64,000 nucleotides of DNA from Pontibacter aydingkolensis (GTDB taxonomy: Bacteria; Bacteroidota; Bacteroidia; Cytophagales; Hymenobacteraceae). Below the pieces are notes generated by a model. That model had not been told where the DNA came from and made no database searches. It worked only from the letters and a program-made list of their open reading frames with translations. The stretch spans positions 62,001 through 126,000 of the forward strand of contig NZ_JAHYXK010000004.1 of assembly GCF_019443125.1 (NCBI RefSeq). Reading direction: 5' to 3'. A program made the position numbers and the translations under genes. Shown piece after piece: positions 56,167 through 64,000 of this stretch; within the stretch, counting starts at the first letter, position 1; every line of letters starts with the position of its first letter.

Positions 56167-57234
56167 GATTAGGCGTGTAATTTTGCTGTCATACTAAAAG
56201 AAACTTAATTTCCTATCTATACTTAGCCAATAACCTTGTTTCTTCCCCACATTACCAGACCACATCAGCGCTGTGTCTTTTAGTTTACAAATATTAAAAT
56301 AATTAAATATTTATATTTACTTCTCAGGATTTATTCAGAAAATAGGTTTTGGCTATGTTTAGATAACCAACACCTTAAATTACGGAGGAAGGATTCTGAA
56401 AGTTTATAATTTTGCCAATATCTATTAAAAAAACTTAATTTTATAATATTACAAAATAACCATACTTATATATTCTAATTGCTTCATCAGAAGCCTTTTT
56501 AGGCTTAAACAATTCAATAAATCCGTCAAAAACAAGCTATTGCAAACAGCCAAAATTTCTTGCACTTTTTCTAATTTTGCCAGAATCAATATAAAATCAG
56601 AAAAAACAGCTGTCCATTTTATTTTAAAACATACCCGTGCTTCTTAAGCAAAATCGGCTATGAAACAAAATATACCTAAAGTACTATATTTAAAGCAGCA
56701 TTTATATACTACAATCTTAATTATGACTCAAAACATCTTAAAATAATTCATTTATGACAGTAGAGTTATACTTAAAATACAACTACTACCCTGAAGTATT
56801 GGAGATAATTTAAGCTTCCTAAAAGAAAAATAGTCAGTTTATGAACTTATTTAATCAGTTAACTATTCTACAAAAACATTAATTATTAACGGATTAGAGT
56901 TAATTTACAGCATTAAAATTCTAATTTTATCAAAATATTGAATTTTAGAACTACAATACCTTAAAAAACATCAGGCTATCAATATTACAATTTATATGTT
57001 ACACCTATACTTCGCTACATTTTTACACATCTGCACTAAAAGCAGGGGTGGTTGAGTAGAATTTGTGTTCAACCTTACTTCAATTCTGTAACAAGGCTTA
57101 CGCCTGGAACTACTATTGAAATTCTGCCTCCAGCCCTATTGCTGCTACTAAACAGCTTGCCAAGCTACTGAGTGAGCCATGCACTCAAACTAAAATGCTT
57201 AACCACAACAGCAAACTTTTTACAGCTTTTAGCC
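56167..57234. other. Large AT-rich divergent intergenic region
   Basis: About 1.07 kb with no credible gene, between the minus-strand sugar-transferase gene and the plus-strand giant protein gene. It must contain both promoters. On the plus strand TAATTTTG occurs at 56407-56414 and 56572-56579, both matching TANNTTTG, but neither has a well-spaced TTG and both lie far from the start codon. The length leaves room for a long leader or a small RNA, but I could not identify one. Confidence 0.5.
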
Positions 57235-60200
57235 ATGAAGCCATTTTTAGCCAGTTTTCTGCTGCCTTTGATCTTTGCCCTTAATGGGTTTTGGTTTAAT
57301 TCTGCACTATCAACAGAAGATAAAGCATCTATAACTTTTTCGGGAGAGAAAGTAACAGGCAAAACAGCCAGTAGCCCGTTAACTGCAAGTACAACATCAG
57401 CTGTATCCAATTCCCTGCCTGGTTCTCAGGCCACTGTTAATTGTAGTGCAGACGCCAGCATTGCCAACACTAACTATAACAAGAGTTTTACTTACTGTAG
57501 CTACAGCAACAGCGGCAACACCATTTCTGTCCGGTTCGATTTTGAGAACACCTCCAAAACAAAGGCCAACAACAAAGCCTACAGGATTGAATGGGGTGAC
57601 GGCACCAGCAGCACTTTTGGTCCGGAGTTCGACAAGACCAGCCATACTTACGTTACAAACAAAGCCACCTCCTATCCGCTACGCTTAACTGTAACCGGCG
57701 CGGACGGCTGCGAAAAAACCGAGCAGAAAACGGTTTACATTGGCAGCAATCCCAATGTGCTGGTAGACTTGGGCGGAAACTCTTTTTCCTGTGCTCCTGC
57801 AAAGTATGACATAATTGTGAGCCGCTTCGAGAACAATCCGGAAAATACGGTTTATACTTTTACTATCAACGATGGCACGCCTTCTTTTACTCGCACACAC
57901 AAGCAGCTTTTAGAGAACCCGGTAATACAGCACACTTTCACGGAGGCATCTCCTGTGGGTGGTTTCTCTGTAAGTTGCCGGGCATCGAACGATTGTAGTT
58001 TTTCCGAGAATACCTGGAGAGGCATACGCGTGAGTAAAGGACCTCAGGCTGAGATTGGTGTACAGAAAACAAGTAAATGTGTTGGCCAGGAGATCATACT
58101 TCAGGACAAAACCACAAGCGGCTACGATGGCTACGGCGCCAACATGCCACACATTGCCGAATGGGAAATAAGCCCTGCCACCGGATGGGAAATGATCAAA
58201 AATGAAGGCGGCGTACGCATTGTGTTCACACAGCCCGGAAAGTATAAAGTAAAGCTTACCGCATCTCCTGAAGACCCGGGAACCACCTGCGAGGCCAGCT
58301 CAAAAGAGATGGAGTTTGATATTACGGCTCCTCCGGTCGCAAATTTCAGCTTAACTCCAGATCCAGCTAATAACTGCGTTAATAATGCTGTGAAGGCAAC
58401 CAACAACTCTAAGGGTGAGAATATAAGCTACCAGTGGGCCGTAACCGATGCCAAAGGTCAGGCTGTTAGTAACTGGGGCTCGATTTCAGGCGGTGCAACT
58501 GCCAAGGATCCGGTATTTAACTTTACAAAGCCAGGCAACTACAACATTACCCTTACGGCAGATAATGGCTGCTTGCCTAGCACTAAAACAGAAAACATCA
58601 CGATCAAGGGCAAGCCTATTGCCACACTTCCTGCTGCCCAGGCCTACTGTGATGCACAGGTAATCAGCTTCAGCGAAGACAACGCGAAACACCAGCCTGC
58701 TTTTGATCCGAATTTTGGTACCATTACCGGCTATAACTGGGAGGTAAAAGTAGTATCGGGCCAGGGCAACTATACTTTTGAGAACGCTACAAACAGCAGT
58801 TCAAAGTATCCGGCTATCACCTTTAAGACACCTGCTGTTTACGAAGTATGGGCCTATGCCATAAACGAGTGCGGGCAGTCCTCTGCTCCTGCCGTGCAGA
58901 AGATCACTATCAATCCGTTGCCAGAGCTGGTAGCAAGTTCTCCTAAAAAGGCTATCTGCTTCGGCGAAAGCACCACCATCAGCGTGACAGGTGCAGATAC
59001 CTACACCTGGTCACCGGCCACAGGGCTTAGCGCCACAACCGGCAACAGCGTAACGGCCAAACCAACCGAAACCACAACCTATACTATAACAGGCACCAAC
59101 AGCAGCACAGGCTGCACCAGCATTACCACTTATACAGTTATTGCTAACCCACTACCAGTTGTTACGGTAACATCAGATAAGGCAGCTCTTTGCCAGGGCC
59201 AGGATGAGACCATACTTACTGCAAGCGGCGGCGATACCTATACCTGGGCACCTGCCACTGGCCTGAGTGCTACTACAGGAGCCTCTGTTACAGCCTCTCC
59301 AGCTGCCACTACAACCTATACTGTAACAGGCTATAATACTGAAACAGGCTGCTCCAGCACTAAAACCATAATAATTACAGTAAACGATTTGCCACAGATA
59401 AATGCAGGCAGCGACATAAGTGTTTGTAACAACCCGGTCCCTATTAAACTAACCGGCAACCCGGCTGGGGGTGCCTGGTCCGGAGCAAACGTAACTGCCG
59501 ATGGCACCTTTACACCTCCATCAGAAACAGGAAAGTATGAACTGACCTATACTTATACCAATAGCCTGAGCTGCAGCAACTCCGACAAAATGGTGGTTAC
59601 TGTAGAAGAAGCCCCTGTTGCCAACGCTGGTACCGATAAAGTGGTTTGCCTTAACTCAGGCAGCTTTAACTTAACGGCATTACCGGCTGGTGGCATCTGG
59701 TCTGGCCAGCATGTAACGGCAGCGGGTACATTTACGCCTTCTGCAGTGGGTATCTTTACTTTGATCTATACTTATGGCACCGGCAGTTGCCGAACTACAG
59801 ATGAGGTGCAGGTAACGGTAAATGCCTTGCCAACTGCACCAGTTGCCTCAGGCACGACTATCTGCCCTGGCTTTAGCACAACGTTACAAGTACAGAGCCC
59901 AACGGGCACTATACGTTGGTTTGATTCGGCTTCAGGCGGTAATAAAGTAGGCGAAGGCGATATATACACTACTCCTTTACTGCAGCAAACTAGATCTTAT
60001 TTTGTAGAAACAACCATAGAAGGAGGTTGCACCAGCACACGCCGTGAGGTTAAAGTTACTGTTCGCCCTGCCACCCCTGCCCCGGTTGTGCAGCCGGTTA
60101 TACTTTGCGGCACCGGCAACAAAGCTATACTTGTGGCAGAGGGAAATGCAACCAGCTACCAATGGTTCGAAACAGCCACTAGTACTGATATCATCTCTTC

Positions 60201-63200
60201 GGACAGGACTTTTGATGCAGGCGTTGTTAATAACAGCAGATCATACTTTGTACAGGCTATTATCGACGGTTGTATCAGCCCGAGAACAGAGGCAAAAATA
60301 GAAGTACATCCTATGTTAAGCAACAATACCTTAACAGGTGTTCCTACAATTTGTGCCGGTCAAAGGCCTGTAACTATACTTGGCTCAACCCCTGCAGGTG
60401 GTAACGAAGTTTATACTTACGAGTGGGAAAGCAGCATTGAAAGTGCTACTACAGGCTTTACGAAGATCAACGGCGCTACCCAGGAAGACCATACACCAGA
60501 TGTTTTAACAAGAACTACCTGGTTCAGAAGAACCGTTAAATCCGCCAGCTGCTCCAGCATTTCTGATGCTATAGCAGTAAAGGTTACTCCTGTTATCTCT
60601 AACAATACAGTTAAGACCAGCACCAATACCATTATCTGCGAAAACAGCATTGCCGATGAAATAAGTGGCTCTCAGCCTGAAGGCGGAAGCGGCACCTATA
60701 CTTACCTTTGGGAGATTAGCACGGCTGGTGCAGAGGGTCCTTACAAGGCAGCTAACAGCACAAACGATCAGCCGAACTACAATCCGGGGGCATTAGCTTC
60801 GACTACATGGTTTAGAAGAGTTGTTACTTCCGGCACTTGCAATAACCATTACAGCCAGCCGGTAAAGATCACGGTATACAAGCCAATTACGAATAACACC
60901 ATCACTGGAGAGGCAACAATCTGCGAAGCCGAGACACCAGCTGTACTTCAGGGCTCACAGCCTGCTGAGGGAAATGGCAATTATATGTACCGCTGGGAGA
61001 TGAGCCACGATGGCACCAACTTCCAGGCAGCGATTGGCGATAACAATGGCATTAACTATGGTACAGGACCGTTAACCACCACCACATACTTCAGACGTGT
61101 AGTGAGCGGTGGGCCGTGCGGTACTAATGTGAGCAATACGGTAACAGTTACAGTTAATCCACGCATCCAGCATAACAGTATTACTGCGGTTGCACCAATC
61201 TGTAGCGGACAGCAGGCACCTATACTTAACCCAACTGCATCTATTACTGGTGGCAATAGCACCTATACTTATAAATGGCTTTTCAGCACGAACGGCGCCA
61301 ACGGTAACTATACTACCGCACCGGGCAACAACATGGAGGCAAGTTACAACCCAGGCATACTTACCCAGACAACCTGGTATAAGCGTGAAGTAATATCAGG
61401 CGCCTGCAGCAGCACATCTACGGTAGTGGAGATAACGGTAAATTCATTACCTGTTGCTCCTACTGTAAACCCGGTTACGATCTGCGAAAACACAAAAGCA
61501 ACCTTGAGTGTGGTAGCGACCAGCGGCACTTATAAATGGTATACCTCGGCCAGTGCTACAGATGCTGTACATACTGGAATGAGCTATACAACTTCAGAAC
61601 TTACTGCTAACACTACTTACTATGTAGAGTCGGTGAGCACAAACGGTTGCGGCAGCCCGCAAAGAACAGCTGTAACAGTTACGGTAAACAAGAACATCAG
61701 CAACAATACCATTACAGCACCGGCACAGCAGCCAATTTGCGCAGGTCAGGTGCCAGGTATGATCTCTGGCTCTCAGCCGGAAAATGGCAACGGTGCTTAT
61801 ACTTTCCGTTGGGAGCGCAGCACTACTGGCCCTGACAATGGTTTTACAAGTATAACTGGTACCACAGCAGCTACTTACCAGCCACAGGCCTTAAGCACGA
61901 CTACCTGGTTCAGGAGAGTGGTGATGTCTGGTCCATGCGCTGAAAGTATAAGCCCTGCCGTAAAGATTGAAGTAGTACCGGTTATCAGCAATAACAGCAT
62001 TACAGCAGCACAAACAATCTGCGAAGGCGACGTACCGGCAGCCTTTACAGGTACTGCCCCGGCTGGTGGCAACAACACCTATACCTACTTATGGCAAAGC
62101 AGCACCGATGGCAGCATCTTTACAGCAGCCGCAGGCGTGAACAATGCTCAAAACTATATTAATCCTGCCGCTCTTACACAAACTACCTGGTACAGAAGAG
62201 TTGTCTCTTCAGGCCCATGCCAGCAGGATGTGAGTGCAGCGGTTAAAGTAACGGTACAGCCGGCTATTACAGGAAACACACTTACATCTGGTGATCAGAC
62301 AATTTGCGCGGGTGCTATTCCGTCAAGTATAACGGGTACTGTTCCAAAAGGCGGAAATAATACCTACACATACAACTGGGAGGTCAGCTCAGACGGCATT
62401 AGCTTTACCGATGCCCCGGGAACGCGCACTAATGCAGCATATCAGCCGCAGGCACTTAACCAGAACACCTGGTTCCGCAGAAAAGTAGAATCGGGAAACT
62501 GCGAGAGTTATTCTGATGCCATCAAGATAACTGTAAACGCTACAATTGCAGCCAACGAAATTTCCGAAAGCCAGACAATTTGTACAGATACGGCCCCACA
62601 GCCACTGCAGGGTTCGCAGCCAACCGGAGGCACAGGAAGCTATACTTACCGTTGGGAGTACTCTACTACTGGTGCCAACGCAACAGACTTCAAAGCAGTG
62701 GCATCAAACGGTACAAGTATAAACTATGCCCCAGCTGAGCTTTCCACTACTACCTGGTTCAGACGTGCGGTTACCTCTGGCGCCTGCTCTATGGTATCGA
62801 ATGTGGTAAAAGTGGAAGTAAATCCGCTTATCAGCAAGAATATTGTAACGCTTTCGCAGAGCATTTACTCCGGTCAGGTTCCGGCACCACTTACTGGCTC
62901 TGCACCAGCTGGAGGTAACAGCACTTATACTTACCTGTGGCAGTACAGCGAAAATGGCACCGACTTTATGCCTGCAGCTGCTCCGAACACTGGCAAGAAC
63001 TACGCGCCGGGTGCCTTGACAAAAGATACCTGGTACAGAAGAATAGTATACTCTGGCGGTTGTGAGCATGTATCTGATCCGGTTAAGATAACGGTTACAC
63101 CTGCCGTTGGCAACAACAACATACAGGCAGACCAGGTAATTTGCTTTGGTAACAAACCGGCTACGCTAACAGGCACAACGCCAGCCGGCGGCGAGGGAGA

Positions 63201-64000
63201 CTATACGTTTATCTGGCAGCAAAGCACTACCGGCCCGGATGCCGGCTGGACTACGGCTACAGGCACAAGCAATACGCAGAACTATAACCCGCCGGCGCTG
63301 AGCCAGCATACCTGGTACCGTCGCGTTGTTATCTCAGGCCCTAACACAAGTACAAGTGCAGCGGTGATGGTTACGGTGAAGCCGGCCATGAGCAACAACA
63401 AGATCAGCACCAGCCAGACCATATGCTTTAACACAGCGCCATCTACCATAACAGGCACTTTGCCTACTGGTGGCAGCGGCACTTATACTTACCTGTGGGA
63501 GATCAGCACGGAAGGCCCGGATAAAGGCTATACTACAGCACCTGGTGCCAACAACAGGCAGGATTACAGCAGTAATTCCCTTACAAAAACAGTGTGGCTC
63601 CGCCGCGTAGTTACGTCCGAGTCGTGTGATAGACTGGTGAGTGAGGCAGTGAAAATAACCGTTACGCCTTTGCCGAAGGCACCAACAGCTAAAGGAACAG
63701 TTATATGTGCAGGTTCCAGGGCAACACTTACAGCTACAGGAGAAGGTGGCAGCCTGGAGTGGTTCGCCAGCGCAGCAGGCGGTAACCCCATTGCAACAGG
63801 CAGCAGCTATACTACGCCGATACTGCAGCACAACACAAGCTATTATGTGCAGGAGGTGTCGCAATCGTGCGCCAGTGAGCGCAGAGAAGTTAAGGTAACC
63901 GTACAGGAACCAAGTGCCAGCGCAGGCATGGACCTTACTGTAGTAAAAGGCAGAAGCGTGGAGCTGCAGGCAACCGGAGGAGTGAAGTATACCTGGTCGC
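57235..64000 (+). CDS. Giant secreted repeat protein (PKD and Ig-like domains), C-terminus outside window
   Basis: An open frame of 2255 complete codons from ATG 57235 to the window end with no stop. Signal peptide MKPFLASFLLPLIFALNGFW. Residues about 85-200 contain a PKD-like domain (YRIEWGDGTSSTF), followed by several PKD/Ig-like modules with Cys pairs (about 200-560), SprB-type Ig repeats (about 560-870; ICFGESTTISVTGADTYTWS, VCNNPVPIKLTGNPAGGAWS, then AGGIWSGQHVT) and eleven roughly 90-100-residue Ig-like repeats (about 1029-2140) with the pattern TIC-G ... YTYLWE-S ... TTWFRRVV-SG-C. Most repeats have two Cys that should form one disulfide. The missing end probably carries a T9SS sorting domain, most likely type B. 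Probably an adhesin or stalk. Confidence 0.85.
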   Translation, partial: MKPFLASFLLPLIFALNGFWFNSALSTEDKASITFSGEKVTGKTASSPLTASTTSAVSNSLPGSQATVNCSADASIANTNYNKSFTYCSYSNSGNTISVRFDFENTSKTKANNKAYRIEWGDGTSSTFGPEFDKTSHTYVTNKATSYPLRLTVTGADGCEKTEQKTVYIGSNPNVLVDLGGNSFSCAPAKYDIIVSRFENNPENTVYTFTINDGTPSFTRTHKQLLENPVIQHTFTEASPVGGFSVSCRASNDCSFSENTWRGIRVSKGPQAEIGVQKTSKCVGQEIILQDKTTSGYDGYGANMPHIAEWEISPATGWEMIKNEGGVRIVFTQPGKYKVKLTASPEDPGTTCEASSKEMEFDITAPPVANFSLTPDPANNCVNNAVKATNNSKGENISYQWAVTDAKGQAVSNWGSISGGATAKDPVFNFTKPGNYNITLTADNGCLPSTKTENITIKGKPIATLPAAQAYCDAQVISFSEDNAKHQPAFDPNFGTITGYNWEVKVVSGQGNYTFENATNSSSKYPAITFKTPAVYEVWAYAINECGQSSAPAVQKITINPLPELVASSPKKAICFGESTTISVTGADTYTWSPATGLSATTGNSVTAKPTETTTYTITGTNSSTGCTSITTYTVIANPLPVVTVTSDKAALCQGQDETILTASGGDTYTWAPATGLSATTGASVTASPAATTTYTVTGYNTETGCSSTKTIIITVNDLPQINAGSDISVCNNPVPIKLTGNPAGGAWSGANVTADGTFTPPSETGKYELTYTYTNSLSCSNSDKMVVTVEEAPVANAGTDKVVCLNSGSFNLTALPAGGIWSGQHVTAAGTFTPSAVGIFTLIYTYGTGSCRTTDEVQVTVNALPTAPVASGTTICPGFSTTLQVQSPTGTIRWFDSASGGNKVGEGDIYTTPLLQQTRSYFVETTIEGGCTSTRREVKVTVRPATPAPVVQPVILCGTGNKAILVAEGNATSYQWFETATSTDIISSDRTFDAGVVNNSRSYFVQAIIDGCISPRTEAKIEVHPMLSNNTLTGVPTICAGQRPVTILGSTPAGGNEVYTYEWESSIESATTGFTKINGATQEDHTPDVLTRTTWFRRTVKSASCSSISDAIAVKVTPVISNNTVKTSTNTIICENSIADEISGSQPEGGSGTYTYLWEISTAGAEGPYKAANSTNDQPNYNPGALASTTWFRRVVTSGTCNNHYSQPVKITVYKPITNNTITGEATICEAETPAVLQGSQPAEGNGNYMYRWEMSHDGTNFQAAIGDNNGINYGTGPLTTTTYFRRVVSGGPCGTNVSNTVTVTVNPRIQHNSITAVAPICSGQQAPILNPTASITGGNSTYTYKWLFSTNGANGNYTTAPGNNMEASYNPGILTQTTWYKREVISGACSSTSTVVEITVNSLPVAPTVNPVTICENTKATLSVVATSGTYKWYTSASATDAVHTGMSYTTSELTANTTYYVESVSTNGCGSPQRTAVTVTVNKNISNNTITAPAQQPICAGQVPGMISGSQPENGNGAYTFRWERSTTGPDNGFTSITGTTAATYQPQALSTTTWFRRVVMSGPCAESISPAVKIEVVPVISNNSITAAQTICEGDVPAAFTGTAPAGGNNTYTYLWQSSTDGSIFTAAAGVNNAQNYINPAALTQTTWYRRVVSSGPCQQDVSAAVKVTVQPAITGNTLTSGDQTICAGAIPSSITGTVPKGGNNTYTYNWEVSSDGISFTDAPGTRTNAAYQPQALNQNTWFRRKVESGNCESYSDAIKITVNATIAANEISESQTICTDTAPQPLQGSQPTGGTGSYTYRWEYSTTGANATDFKAVASNGTSINYAPAELSTTTWFRRAVTSGACSMVSNVVKVEVNPLISKNIVTLSQSIYSGQVPAPLTGSAPAGGNSTYTYLWQYSENGTDFMPAAAPNTGKNYAPGALTKDTWYRRIVYSGGCEHVSDPVKITVTPAVGNNNIQADQVICFGNKPATLTGTTPAGGEGDYTFIWQQSTTGPDAGWTTATGTSNTQNYNPPALSQHTWYRRVVISGPNTSTSAAVMVTVKPAMSNNKISTSQTICFNTAPSTITGTLPTGGSGTYTYLWEISTEGPDKGYTTAPGANNRQDYSSNSLTKTVWLRRVVTSESCDRLVSEAVKITVTPLPKAPTAKGTVICAGSRATLTATGEGGSLEWFASAAGGNPIATGSSYTTPILQHNTSYYVQEVSQSCASERREVKVTVQEPSASAGMDLTVVKGRSVELQATGGVKYTWS
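60319..63660 (+). repeat. Array of eleven Ig-like repeats of about 280-340 bp
   Basis: Eleven units each begin with an N-N-T/S-like turn and TIC, and end with TTW[FY]RR-V-SG-C ... V-ITV-P. DNA identity between units is moderate, unlike the PA14 array, so the array is old. Unit 4 is followed by an inserted Ig-like domain of a different type (about 61440-61690). Unit 9 lacks the first Cys and unit 10 lacks the second. Confidence 0.85.

Noticed and set aside
57165..57410. Minus-strand frame of 81 codons across the start of the giant protein
   Set aside because: Shadow of the signal-peptide region; no family similarity, and it is antisense to a well-supported frame.
1..64000. tRNA, rRNA, insertion sequences, integrases or attachment sites
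   Set aside because: None were recognised on reading; the island looks like a stable chromosomal surface locus rather than a recent mobile element, apart from the PA14 array.

Overview
The window looks like chromosomal DNA of a Bacteroidota bacterium of the order Cytophagales, most likely Hymenobacteraceae (Pontibacter-like; the genus is an inference). The pointers are several proteins with type IX secretion (T9SS) C-terminal sorting domains, a PorP/SprF protein, a gliding-motility-type C-terminal domain, two TATATTTG promoter boxes of the Bacteroidetes type, and a lack of Shine-Dalgarno sequences. I saw no rRNA, tRNA, CRISPR array or insertion sequence. The heptamer AAGTATA/TATACTT is extraordinarily frequent in both coding and non-coding DNA.

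Layout. 1-3253 (minus): the N-terminal part of a secreted glucose/sorbosone-dehydrogenase-like propeller protein, cut by the window edge, and an M24 aminopeptidase P. 3478-10326 (plus): a tightly coupled operon of hybrid histidine kinase, lone receiver, TPR/YaiO-type outer-membrane barrel, HEAT-repeat membrane protein and processive-type GT2 synthase, which resembles a Pga-like exopolysaccharide synthesis and export machine. 10328-10942: decayed remains of an NtrC-type regulator and its sensor kinase. 11382-11591: a small DUF1737-like protein. 11952-23649 (plus): a Wzx/Wzy-type exopolysaccharide cluster (Wza-like export lipoprotein, Wzc-like co-polymerase/BY-kinase, flippase, polymerase-like protein, four glycosyltransferases) ending in a membrane-anchored parallel beta-helix protein. 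24176-31361 (plus): two secreted paralogues of that beta-helix protein, each carrying extra modules and a T9SS tail, behind equally long related leaders, with a methyltransferase between them.

31445-43375 (minus): two LamG-containing T9SS cargo proteins (one with a PQQ-type sugar dehydrogenase propeller), a PorP/SprF protein and a type-B T9SS cargo with an SGNH hydrolase domain and many Ig-like repeats. 43721-47636 (plus): MBOAT acyltransferase, AlgX/AlgJ-like SGNH protein and GT61 glycosyltransferase, probably for polysaccharide O-acetylation. 47655-56166 (minus): second half of the polysaccharide locus, from the initiating undecaprenyl-phosphate sugar transferase and a WecG/TagA-type transferase to a nucleotide-sugar set (RfbF-like cytidylyltransferase, SDR, RfbC-like epimerase, SAF-domain oxidoreductase, nucleotidyltransferase) and a GT4 enzyme. 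57235-64000 (plus): the first 2255 codons of a giant repeat-built surface protein that runs off the window.

Taken together the window is a cell-surface island: one or two polysaccharides are built, acetylated and exported, while T9SS cargo proteins with carbohydrate-related modules (beta-helix, PA14, LamG, SGNH) are probably displayed on or released from the same surface. Functional links between the polysaccharides and these proteins are inferred from proximity and domain content.
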